Of a stretch of 64,000 nt of DNA, positions 55,588-63,360 are shown piece by piece (position 1 is the stretch's first letter; every line of letters begins with the position of its first letter). Origin of the DNA: Methylomagnum ishizawai (lineage in GTDB: Bacteria; Pseudomonadota; Gammaproteobacteria; Methylococcales; Methylococcaceae); contig NZ_AP019783.1 in assembly GCF_019670005.1 (NCBI RefSeq), forward strand, positions 2,692,150 through 2,756,149. The letters are read 5' to 3'. The position numbers and the translations under genes are program-made. Under the pieces are notes generated by a model. That model saw only the letters and a program-made list of their open reading frames with translations, did not search any database and had not been told where the DNA came from.

Positions 55588-57032
55588 TTTCACTTCCGCT
55601 GAAAGCGGGGGCTGCCGCCGTAGACAATAGCCGTCCGAACGATGGCTTGGAAATGCTAGGCGATGTTGATTTTTCCCGATGAGGCGATGAAGGTTCTGGT
55701 CCTGTTCGCGCCGATGTTCACGCAGCCGGTATGGGGCCATGTCCAGGAATTGGTGGCGGGGGCGGTCCTGTGCCGTGGCCCGCGCACGGTGGCGGCGGCG
55801 TTGCGGACCCTGGGCTTGGCGGACGAGAAGGGATTCTGCAAGTACCACCGGGTGCTGAGCCGGGCGCGGTGGTCGGGCTTGCTGGGGGCGCAAATCCTGT
55901 TGGGGCTGCTGGTGGCGTTGGCGGCGCATCTGGGCTACCCGGTGATCATCGTGGTGGACGAGACCGTGGAGCGGCGGAAAGGCAAACAGATCAAGGCCAA
56001 GGGCCGCTACCGGGATGCGGTGCGCTCGACGCGGGGCAAGGTGGTCAAGGGCCTGGGGTTGAAATGGATCTGCCTGATGGTCCTGGTGCCGCTGCCGTGG
56101 AATCCGCGCCCGTGGGCGCTGCCGTTCCTGACGGTGCTGGCCCCCTCGGAGCGGGCCGACGAGGCGGCCAATCGCCGCCACAAGACCACGGTGGATTGGA
56201 CGGCCCAGGCCGTCAAGCAGGTTTCGCGGTGGCTGGAGGCCACGGCGTTCACGGTGGTGGGCGACGGGGCCTATGCCTGCGTGGCCCTGGCCCATGCCTG
56301 CTCGGCGAACCGCGCCACCCTGGTGTCCCGCCTGCGGCTGGACGCGCGCCTGTTCGGCTTCCCGGAAACCCCGCCGCCCGGCAAGCGGGGGCGCAAACCC
56401 AAGAAAGGCATCCGCCTGCCCAGCCTGAAAACCCTGCTGGACCGGCCGGACGAGCCCTGGCGGGAAACCGGGCTGGCTTGGTACGGGGGCGAGCGCAAGG
56501 CGGTCCGGCTGCTCAGCGGGGTGGCCCTCTGGCACACGCCCGGCGAAGAGCCGGTCCGCCTGCGCTGGGTCCTGGTCGCGGACCCCACCGGCGAAACCCG
56601 GCCCCAGGCCTTCTTCGCCACCGACGCCGAATTGACGCCCGAGCGGATCGTGGAGGTGTTCGTTTTGCGCTGGAGCGTGGAGGTCACCTTCGAAGAGAGC
56701 CGCCGCCACCTCGGCGTGGAAACCCAGCGGCAGTGGTCCGACCTCGCCATCGCAAGGACCACGCCCGCCTTGATGGGGCTGTTTCCCCCGGTCTGCCTGA
56801 TGGCTTCGCGCCTGGTGGAAAACGGAACCCTACCGGTGCGGCAGGCCGCCTGGTATCCAAAGACCGACGCGACGTTTTCCGACGTGCTGGCCTTCGTCCG
56901 CCGCTCCATCTGGGCCGAAAAGTATTTCGTCAACTCCGCATCCAGCGGCGAGCGGTTGGAATTATCGCCCCGCGATTGCGAGGCCCTGCTGAATCAACTC
57001 GCCGCTACGGCGTGAAAGGCCAAAGTCGAGCA
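55572..57032 (+). mobile_element. Insertion sequence with IS701-like DDE transposase
   Basis: About 1.46 kb bounded by terminal inverted repeats: GCTCGACTTTGGCC at 55572-55585 and its complement at 57019-57032, with further similarity inside (TTTCAC). One transposase gene fills it. I see no target duplication, and the right flank is a fragment of an IS256-type transposase. Confidence 0.75.
55663..57015 (+). CDS. DDE transposase, IS701-like
   Basis: 450-residue transposase of the large DDE_5/IS701-type group. The first Asp is in YPVIIVVDETVERRKGKQI, a middle one in AFTVVGDGAYACVALAH, and the Glu is in LRWSVEVTFEESRRHLGVETQRQ. N-terminal GPRTVAAALRTLGLADEKGFCKYHRVLSRARW is the family's helix-turn-helix-like region. 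The frame is intact. Family placement within IS4-superfamily relatives is by eye. Confidence 0.82.
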   Translation: MLIFPDEAMKVLVLFAPMFTQPVWGHVQELVAGAVLCRGPRTVAAALRTLGLADEKGFCKYHRVLSRARWSGLLGAQILLGLLVALAAHLGYPVIIVVDETVERRKGKQIKAKGRYRDAVRSTRGKVVKGLGLKWICLMVLVPLPWNPRPWALPFLTVLAPSERADEAANRRHKTTVDWTAQAVKQVSRWLEATAFTVVGDGAYACVALAHACSANRATLVSRLRLDARLFGFPETPPPGKRGRKPKKGIRLPSLKTLLDRPDEPWRETGLAWYGGERKAVRLLSGVALWHTPGEEPVRLRWVLVADPTGETRPQAFFATDAELTPERIVEVFVLRWSVEVTFEESRRHLGVETQRQWSDLAIARTTPALMGLFPPVCLMASRLVENGTLPVRQAAWYPKTDATFSDVLAFVRRSIWAEKYFVNSASSGERLELSPRDCEALLNQLAATA

Positions 57033-57140
57033 GGTTGACCCCCGTGGCGATTATGGCCGCCACCGACACCACCCGCCCGCCCAGCCGCACCTTCAGGTAC
57101 GTCGCGTCCAGCCAGAGGTAGACCCAGGTCCCGTCCAGCG
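57033..57140 (-). pseudogene. IS256-family transposase fragment
   Basis: On the minus strand 36 codons read TLDGTWVYLWLDATYLKVR followed by LGGRVVSVAAIIATGVN. This is the conserved core around the first catalytic aspartate (WLDATY) of Mutator/IS256 transposases. Both sides are cut off by other elements, leaving only this sliver. Confidence 0.75.
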
Positions 57141-58550
57141 TCAATGCTGTTGAATTAACCGCTGGCGATGCGTTTGGACTTATCGACCTGCCATTTGCTG
57201 ACGGGCTTTTTACAGACCCGTGGCTGCGGGGGCTTGGCGGTTCTAGGGCGGTAATAGCGTACCCGCGCGATCTCGTCGAGGAGTTCGCCGAAGACGAGCA
57301 GCGCCAGTTCGGGGTATCGTGGCGACAGGACGAAGGCCTCCCCGGGCAGTGTGATCATGGTGTTCTTGAACTGTGGCTGGGCGTCGATGGCGGGGTCCGG
57401 GTGCGGCGCGAGGGACATCAATATCCGGGAGATGACGGCCATGGTCAGGATGGCGAAGAGTTCCTGGCGGACGCCGTTCTCGGTGCGGGTATGGAAAGTC
57501 TCGATGTCCAGCGAAGATTTTTCGTCACGGTAATGGACCTCCAGTTCCCAGCGGCGGAAGTAGAGGCCGGTGACGGCGTGGGCGGGGAAGCGGTTTCCAT
57601 CCACGAGGTTGGTGATGAGCACGGAAAGTTCGCCGTCCGGGCCGACCAGGCGGATGGCGCGGACGGCGACGGGATCGGACCGGGGCGGCGTCAGGGTGAG
57701 GAGTTCCTCGGTCCGGCCGGATTGGGCGAAGGCCTCCACGGCGGCGAAGGTGCCGGAAGCCGGGCAGCGCATCAGCCAGTAGCCGCGATAGTTCCGGGTT
57801 AGGTGGTCGATGAGGTCGTGGCCGGGGTAGCCCCGGTCGAACAGGATGACGCCGCCGGGCGGGATGTGGGGGAGCAGGGCCTTGGCCTCCTCCCGCTCGT
57901 CGGCCCGCGCCATCGGCTGGACGGTCCGGGCGATGGGTATCCGGCGGAACACGTCGTGGGCGGTCGAAACCAGGCAGAGCGGATAATGCCCCCGGCCCGG
58001 CCGGTCCAGCCCGCCGTCGGGGTCGAAGGCGGCCCTCAACTCGGCGGAGGCGGGCAGGCGGTACTTGGAGCCGTCGATGGCGAACACGGACAAGCCCATC
58101 CAGGTATCCCCCTCGGCACGCGGCCAGGCCTCGTAGGCCAGCCGCACCGCGTCGTGGTGCAGTTGCTCGAAGGCCCGCCAGGACAGGTGGGCGCGCGCCT
58201 TGGTCACGGTGCTGCGATGGACGGCCCCGGCTTCGGGCCATAGCCCGCTCCGGCGGGCCGGGCGGAAGAATGCGCCCGCCTTGCCGTCCACGCCCTGGCT
58301 CTTGCCGCTGGCCACCAGCGACAGAAGGAAAACGGTGAGGACGGGAAGGGTCAGCTTGCCCCGCCGGACAAAGGCCTTGGGGGAAAGGACAAAGTCCCGA
58401 GAGGAGAGGCAACCGGGGATGAGTTGCAGGAGGGCGTCCAGGACGGCGGCATGCTGCGGGGGATTTTAATAACTTGCGCCATGGCTCACAGACCCTTTCA
58501 ACCAAATGGCGGGAATTGTGTGCAAGACAGGGATAATTCAACAACATTGA
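57141..58550 (-). mobile_element. IS4-family insertion sequence
   Basis: About 1.41 kb with imperfect 20-bp inverted repeats, TCAATG(C/T)TGTTGAATTA(A/T)CC, at 57141-57160 and 58531-58550 (two mismatches). It contains one transposase gene. No target duplication: the left flank is an IS256-type fragment and the right flank a different transposase fragment, so the ends were joined by rearrangement or a deletion. Confidence 0.75.
57155..58482 (-). pseudogene. IS4-family transposase with apparent frameshift near the start
   Basis: The main frame below 58315 gives 386 residues with IS4 motifs: SVFAIDGSKYRLPASAELR (first Asp), GVILFDRGYPGHDLIDHL (second Asp), and GLYFRRWELEVHYRDEKSSLDIE (YREK Glu). 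The natural N-terminus begins at the ATG at 58482 (MAQVIKIP) in a different frame; a missing base in the run of five G at 58458-58462 (C on the coding strand) would join it to the frame QHAAVLDALLQLIPGCLSSRDFVL and restore about 442 residues. Either a real mutation or a homopolymer error. Confidence 0.72.
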
Positions 58551-58994
58551 GGCCACAAGGACCCCTGGCTCGTCCTGACGGACCTGCCGCCGGAAGCCGC
58601 CAACGCCTGCTGGTACGGATTGCGCGGTTGGATCGAGCAAAGCTTCAAGAAAATCAAGGGCGGCGGCTGGCAATGGCAGAACACCCGCATGGACGATCCC
58701 GAGCGGGCGGAGCGCCTCTGGTTGGCGATCGCCATCGCCACCTGGTGGCTGCTCTCGGTGGGCGGGGAGGCCGAGGCCGGAATGGCCGCCGCCACCTTCC
58801 CGGCCATTCCGGGCTCTCCCCGCCAACAGGCCCACCGCTGGCGGCTGGTGGGGATTTTCCGCCATGGCCGTTCCCTGATCCTGGCCGCCCTCTTCGAGCG
58901 CCGCGCCTTGCCGGTGGGGAAGGCCCGCCCAGAACCCTGGCCATCGGTGCCAATCCCAGGGGCAACCGTGGCGATCCTCACGGGGGCGGTATGA
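58551..58994 (+). pseudogene. Transposase C-terminal fragment
   Basis: In frame from 58551 the plus strand reads GHKDPWLVLTDLPPEAANACWYGLRGWIEQSFKKIKGGGWQWQNTRMDDPERAERLWLAIAIATWWLL in outline: the DPWLVLTDL strand and GWIEQSFKKIKGGGWQWQ (third catalytic Glu) are those of an IS4-superfamily DDE transposase. The N-terminal two-thirds are missing, replaced by the IS4-family element on the left. Confidence 0.72.
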
Positions 58995-59163
58995 ATAAAC
59001 CTACACCTGTAAGCTCCCCCTCCGCCGGGTCGATCCGCCCCTGTGCGGTCAGGGTGTCCAGGTGTTTTTCCAGGCAATTCATCGGGGGGATACCTCGCGG
59101 GGAACAACGCTAACGATGGGCGTGTTAAGCGGCGTGCATTGCGCTGGCCGCAGGGTTGAAACC

Positions 59164-59274
59164 TTAAATTTCTTCCAGAAGATTCACGAAGGGATGCCGA
59201 TTCTTCCAGCGGTAGGCATTGAAATCGCGCCGGTCGAGTAAGGCCCCCCAAAACCCGGTATCGGCGATAATCAC
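59164..59274 (-). pseudogene. PIN-domain toxin with internal deletion
   Basis: 36 codons from a GTG at 59274 (overlapping the antitoxin stop, GTGA). The first 16 residues, VIIADTGFWGALLDRR, are the beginning of a VapC-type PIN nuclease with its first Asp; the next, DFNAYRWKNRHPFVNLLEEI, are the very end of such proteins. The roughly 90 residues between, with the other catalytic acids, are gone. The junction falls at an R-R-D sequence that occurs at both places in this family, so recombination between short repeats is likely. Confidence 0.68.
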
Positions 59275-59522
59275 GGCTTGCCCCAGAGATGGTTCTTGTA
59301 ATCGACGGCAAGTTGTCCATCGCCCTCCATGCAGCCGAGCAACCCGTGTTGTTCCAGGATGCGCAGCACCTTCCCGCCTTCGGTTTCCAGGGGCGGGGGG
59401 GTTTCGTCCAGGGCTTTGGTTAGGAGTTTGGCGACGATTTCCGATAAGGGTTGATCCGAGTGTTTTTGCAGTTCCAGCAGGCGGGCGGCGTGGATGTCGT
59501 CCAGTTCGGTTTCGATGTGCAT
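59271..59522 (-). CDS. Antitoxin of a type II toxin-antitoxin pair
   Basis: 83 residues. The N-terminus MHIETELDDIHAARLLELQKHSDQPLSEIVAKLLTKALDE reads as strand plus two helices, the ribbon-helix-helix pattern of DNA-binding antitoxins; the acidic C-terminus would wrap the toxin. Its stop overlaps the start of the broken PIN toxin. It should still bind its own operator although its toxin is disabled. Confidence 0.7.
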   Translation of the reverse strand: MHIETELDDIHAARLLELQKHSDQPLSEIVAKLLTKALDETPPPLETEGGKVLRILEQHGLLGCMEGDGQLAVDYKNHLWGKP

Positions 59523-59576
59523 TTCAGGTTCTCCAAAGAGGGGGCAGGGTTAGCCAGTTGGCCCGTATATGGAAGT

Positions 59577-59615
59577 AGGGTGGGCATGTACCCATGCCCA
59601 CCACCTCCGAACATC
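59577..59615 (+). repeat. Dispersed palindromic repeat, copy B (partial)
   Basis: GGGTGGGCATGTACCCATGC-CCACCACCTCCG: the hairpin half of the repeat. It is in the same orientation as copy C at 60481-60518. Confidence 0.75.
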
Positions 59616-59631
59616 ACAGTGTTTTGTGATG

Positions 59632-60444
59632 TTAATTTGCATTTTTACAATTCGTTATTGCCTTAACAATTTCATCTGAAAATGCTTTTTTGTTCTCATC
59701 AAAAAGCGAATTAAGCAAATCAACCAAAAGCGGCTCAAATTGTTGGGACGGGAAAAGAGATACAGCCTCAACCGCCCAAATACCAAAGAATTCCCCTGTT
59801 AATTCTTGCGCGATTTTATCAATCACGCGCTCATCTTTTCTTTTGGCAAGGCCAATAAGCGCTTCACCTCTAATTTCCGGTTCAGGATCATTTGTACGTT
59901 CGATTAAAGCTTTTCTTAGTTGATCGTTATCAATATCACATTGGCTACCAAGACCAAAAGTGGCCCAGTTTCTTACGTCAAATTCAGCATCTTGGGAAAG
60001 AAGAATAAGGCCATTAACCGCCGAATTGTCATCATGGCAGCTTAAACCAAAGGCTACTCCGTGCCTGACCCATGGGTTTGGATGGCCCGTAAGCTTCAAT
60101 AATTCAGGAATAGCAGAAGGATCATTGCGATGACCTAAAGCAAAAGCAGCCGATGCGATTACATCAGGCTCGGAATCCGAGAGTAGTTTTTTTAAAATGG
60201 CTACAGATTTTTTGTGAAAAGTACGCTTAGACCACCCAAGCTGGCCGAGCATATCAGCGCCGATTTCCCGGTTAATTGGATCGGGATCGTCAGTGAGTTT
60301 CTTGGCCGCATCGAATTCTGTTTTTGATCCACGCTCATGGAGCGTAGCAATAATATGCCAGTACTCACCTTCGTCTTGGATGATATACGCAGATTCAATT
60401 AATTCCTTTGTTGATCTGCTATCGGAATTTATTGTCTTTTTCAT
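59632..60444 (-). CDS. HEAT-repeat protein, AT-richer than neighbours
   Basis: 270-residue soluble alpha-helical protein built of HEAT-like repeats: DVIASAAFALGHRNDPSAIPELLKL, PWVRHGVAFGLSCHDDNSAVNGLILL, FDVRNWATFGLGSQCDIDNDQLRKAL, PEIRGEALIGLAKRKDERVIDKIA. HEAT proteins mediate protein contacts, often as lyases or immunity-type proteins; no function can be assigned. Its base composition is visibly lower in GC than the rest of the window, a sign of recent acquisition. Palindromic repeat copies lie on both sides. Confidence 0.8.
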   Translation of the reverse strand: MKKTINSDSRSTKELIESAYIIQDEGEYWHIIATLHERGSKTEFDAAKKLTDDPDPINREIGADMLGQLGWSKRTFHKKSVAILKKLLSDSEPDVIASAAFALGHRNDPSAIPELLKLTGHPNPWVRHGVAFGLSCHDDNSAVNGLILLSQDAEFDVRNWATFGLGSQCDIDNDQLRKALIERTNDPEPEIRGEALIGLAKRKDERVIDKIAQELTGEFFGIWAVEAVSLFPSQQFEPLLVDLLNSLFDENKKAFSDEIVKAITNCKNAN

Positions 60445-60480
60445 CGAAATTCAAAAATATAACGGCCACATTCATCTGGG

Positions 60481-60518
60481 CAGAGTGGGATGTACCCATG
60501 CCCACCACCTCCGAATAT
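60481..60518 (+). repeat. Dispersed palindromic repeat, copy C (partial)
   Basis: CAGAGTGGGATGTACCCATG-CCCACCACCTCCGAATATCA: nearly identical to copy B with one base missing in the left arm. Confidence 0.75.
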
Positions 60519-60556
60519 CACTTGGTATTGCTTGCCCATGGAATCCTCCCAGAGGT

Positions 60557-61483
60557 TCAAGGGATATCCGGTATTGGCGCAGGGGCTAGGAAGTTTGATA
60601 GTTGCTCCACCAAAAACACCGGCGCTTCTTCCGGCACGAAATGTCCGCTGTCTTCGGCGATGGCTGACGTAATGGTATCGGCCTTCGCTTGCAGCGCCTT
60701 GGAAAGCTTGTCGGCAACCCCGTAGCGTCCGGCGACGGCCAGGATAGGCATGGCGAATTTTTTATCCGCGTAGGCCGCGACGAATTGGGCATCGTCCAGC
60801 AGGGCGCGGTAATAATTGAACCCGGCGGTCATGCCACCGGGGCGGGCATAATACTTGGCATATTCGTCTATAGCCTGCAGGGTAATAGCCTGTTTTTGAT
60901 GCGCCCATTGCTTGATTTGCGCCGAGATATATTCCCGCTCCCGGTGCTTGGTGAGCATTTCTGGAAAATCCGCCGCCATATGGAATCCATAATGCCACAT
61001 TCCACCCTTGGCCGAATCCATATTCTCGGTTCCGGGCGGCATACAATCCACCAGGACCAGTTTGGCCACCAATTCGGGATGGATTAAGCCGAGGACATAG
61101 GCCGCTTTGCCGCCCATATCGTGGCCCACGACGAAGGCCGGACCCCCACCCAAATGCCGGATCAGCGCCGCTATATCGTCGGCGATGGTATGTTTGTCGT
61201 ATCCCGACCGGGTTTTCTCCGAGAGCCCCAGGCCGCGCAAATCCGGGGCGACGACGGTGAATTTTTCGGCGAGCATCGGCATGACTTGGTGCCATTCGTA
61301 CCAAGTTTGTGGCCAGCCGTGCAAAAGGATAAGCAATGGGCCTTTCCCCATCTTCACATAATGCATCTGGATGCCGTTCACCTGCGCGAATCCGCTTTGT
61401 GCGCCTTTGGGCAATGGGGTGGCCTGGGCCGGAACAATCAGGCAAGACAGGGCCAATAACAACGGAGCTATCAGTTTCTTCAT
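60557..61483 (-). CDS. Secreted alpha/beta hydrolase, epoxide-hydrolase-like
   Basis: 308 residues with a signal peptide (MKKLIAPLLLALSCLIVPAQA). LLILLHGWPQTWYEWHQVMPMLAEKFTVVAPDLRGLGLSEK supplies the oxyanion HGWP motif, FVVGHDMGGKAAYVLGL the nucleophilic Asp (G-H-D-M-G-G, as in epoxide hydrolases and dehalogenases rather than serine esterases), and DSGHFVPEEAP the catalytic His. Probably a periplasmic epoxide or haloester hydrolase; substrate unknown. Confidence 0.85.
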   Translation of the reverse strand: MKKLIAPLLLALSCLIVPAQATPLPKGAQSGFAQVNGIQMHYVKMGKGPLLILLHGWPQTWYEWHQVMPMLAEKFTVVAPDLRGLGLSEKTRSGYDKHTIADDIAALIRHLGGGPAFVVGHDMGGKAAYVLGLIHPELVAKLVLVDCMPPGTENMDSAKGGMWHYGFHMAADFPEMLTKHREREYISAQIKQWAHQKQAITLQAIDEYAKYYARPGGMTAGFNYYRALLDDAQFVAAYADKKFAMPILAVAGRYGVADKLSKALQAKADTITSAIAEDSGHFVPEEAPVFLVEQLSNFLAPAPIPDIP

Positions 61484-61514
61484 GGGTTGGACACCGAGGT
61501 TGGATGGTAGGAAA

Positions 61515-61734
61515 TCAAGCGTCGGCCTTGGCGCTTTGGAGTTGGTGATATACGCCGAGGCGGTCGGTGATTTGCCAATACGCGGCGAGCTTATCGCCCT
61601 CGAAAAAATAAACCGTCGCGCCCGACATGGTGATTTTCCTTCCCGTGGCAGGAAAGCTGGGAATATCGCCTTGGTGGGTAGCGGACCACAGCCTAGTCAT
61701 CACCACTGCTCCATCGTCCGCGAACAGCCGGGTA
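61515..61734 (-). pseudogene. SnoaL-like/ester cyclase remnant
   Basis: The C-terminal ~70 codons of a SnoaL-like NTF2-fold protein: VMTRLWSATHQGDIPSFPATGRKITMSGATVYFFEGDKLAAYWQITDRLGVYHQLQ in outline. The 5' part is absent; upstream in the frame is the inserted palindromic repeat copy D. The longer open frame through the repeat is not credible as protein. Confidence 0.6.
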
Positions 61735-61800
61735 GAGTGGGCATGTACCCATGCCCACCACCTCCGGGCATCCCGGTGGGCCGGAAATACCGCCCACCCT
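61735..61800 (+). repeat. Dispersed palindromic repeat, copy D (full)
   Basis: GAGTGGGCATGTACCCATGC then CCACCACCTCCGGGCATCCC then GGTGGGCCGGAAATACCGCC then CACCCT: a nested inverted-repeat structure about 66 bp long. Copy A at 55264-55330 is the same element in the opposite direction. Confidence 0.78.
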
Positions 61801-61843
61801 GCCCGACCTTCCCCTTTAGCCGTCGCGTGCCTGCCGCGCCAGA

Positions 61844-62539
61844 TCAATAACTTGAGCAATGAATATATGAAGCACCAGATAAGCCGCCACCCATGGCCGA
61901 GCAATTAGTAATTACCATTCTATTCATGCCGTAAGGCGTCGGTTGACTATAAAACGAAGCCCGTTGCTGAATCGACCATGCGGATAGCGAGGCAAGGGCT
62001 ATTTTAAGAGCGCCACTAAGGAATCCTTGCACATTCGACACAATGGCCTGTCTCGATTCCGCTTCGGCTTGGCGCTCAAGCGCTTCCGCGTGGGCTTGCG
62101 CCGAGAGCGCCTTACTTGTCGCTTCGCGCCTCAAAACCATTCGCCGCCTATTCGCTTCACCCCAGGTTATTTTTCTCTGTATCAAATCGGCGAGAATCAG
62201 GTCGCTAACCTGATAACCCTCGACAGCAGCGGGAATCATCGCGGGGATGATTTGGGAGAAGTCTTCGATTGCTCGCTCGCGGCAAGGCGCAATGTCGTTA
62301 TGAACGGCGATGAGGGCTTGAATATCCTCGGGGGAGGGTATGGTCTCATCGGCCAGCTGTTCAGGAGTGGAATCGATTCTCCCATCAAGCGGGATGTGTT
62401 TCATTATTCCTTGATAAGCAGGGTTTGCCCGGATGTCGGCGACACAGTTCTGAGCGTTTTGCGCGGCACGTATGGTTCTAATGGTCTGGCATCCCATTAA
62501 TAAAATGCAGAACGAAACAAGCATTATGATACGACTCAT
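61844..62539 (-). CDS. Lipoprotein of unknown function
   Basis: 231 residues starting MSRIIMLVSFCILLMGCQTIR, a lipoprotein signal with lipobox LMGC. The centre is long-helical with Ala/Glu/Gln heptads (REATSKALSAQAHAEALERQAEAESRQ), probably coiled coil. The C-terminus ends ITNCSAMGGGLSGASYIHCSSY, a Cys/Ser/Gly-rich tail seen in small secreted proteins. No family identified. Less GC-rich than neighbours. Confidence 0.65.
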   Translation of the reverse strand: MSRIIMLVSFCILLMGCQTIRTIRAAQNAQNCVADIRANPAYQGIMKHIPLDGRIDSTPEQLADETIPSPEDIQALIAVHNDIAPCRERAIEDFSQIIPAMIPAAVEGYQVSDLILADLIQRKITWGEANRRRMVLRREATSKALSAQAHAEALERQAEAESRQAIVSNVQGFLSGALKIALASLSAWSIQQRASFYSQPTPYGMNRMVITNCSAMGGGLSGASYIHCSSY

Positions 62540-62895
62540 CGGTGTTTCTCTTGTTTCCATTATGGGCGGAAACCTGAAGGCTGACCCAACCCACAATGCC
62601 TTGCAACGTAAATATTCACCATTGACAACCGCCAGAAAACGCGCCTACCCTACCCACGCCCCGCATTGCTGGGGTCGGGTGTCGAAACCCGGTTGATTAC
62701 TCGGCGCACAGCCCCCAATTTTCGCGCATCGGGCTTTTTTCATGCCCGTGCGCCCGAGTTATGACGGCGGTGCGTGGGCACCCTCACGGGTGGCCGGTTT
62801 CCGAGTTGCCGGTTTTCGACCCCACGCGCCGTCCGTCACCCTTTCTCGTCGAAAAGAAAGATGACGGCCTCAATCCGCCCAACTCGGAGGCCATC
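62540..62895 (+). promoter_or_regulatory. Leader region of a phage-type gene with a stable hairpin
   Basis: No convincing gene in these 356 bases. A hairpin at 62724-62753 (GCGCA-t-CGGGC, T-rich loop, GCCCGTGCGC) precedes a frame reading RGHPHGWPVSELPVFDP, which resembles the 'Ash'-type leaders found upstream of KilA-N genes in P4-like satellites and prophages. This suggests an integrated phage remnant; the similarity is by memory of that family and not tested. Confidence 0.4.
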
Positions 62896-63360
62896 ATGGC
62901 TAACCTCATCATCGCGAACACCCGCATCCATCAAGACGCCGAAGGGAGTTACTCCCTCAACGATCTTCACAAAGCCAGCGGCGGCTTGGCCCGACACAAG
63001 CCCGGCAACTGGCTGATGCTAGAACAAACCAAAAGCCTAATTGCCGAAATCGAAAAAGATGATGCTGGAATCCCAGCATCAAAAACCGTGCGAGGTAAAG
63101 GCAAGGTCCAAGGCACCTTCGTCGTCAAGGAACTGGTCTACGCCTACGCCATGTGGATCAGCGCTTCGTTCCACCTCAAGGTCATCCGTGCCTACGACGC
63201 GCTGGCGACCCAACCGCGCAACGCCCTGCGATACCTCCCCGACGCCCCCGCGCCCTTCGTGGACATCCCGCCCGACCTGGAAACCCGCATCGCCGCCCAC
63301 GTCGCCGGGCTGGCCTACGTCTCGGTGCGCGACCTCATCGCCATGTTCGGAAGATTTCAA
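62896..63360 (+). pseudogene. KilA-N domain protein, truncated by an insertion sequence
   Basis: About 155 codons of a phage-type regulator. ANLIIANTRIHQDAEGSYSLNDLHKASGG, HKPGNWLMLEQTKSLI and GTFVVKELVYAYAMWISASFHLKVIRAYDAL make up the KilA-N DNA-binding domain. The downstream part (after VRDLIAMFG) is interrupted: from about 63361 the sequence belongs to an IS3-family element, and the open frame that runs on to 63447 is no longer phage protein. GGAGGCCATC before the ATG fixes the start. Confidence 0.72.

Noticed and set aside
55330-56709. 459-codon minus-strand frame across the IS701-like transposase
   Set aside because: Most of it is antisense of the transposase; only its last 85 codons, outside the element, might be real and are listed separately.
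58978-59082. 34-codon minus-strand frame beginning MNCLEKHLDTLTAQGRI
   Set aside because: Very short, overlaps the transposase fragment and has no neighbour support; possibly a gene remnant, but not defensible.
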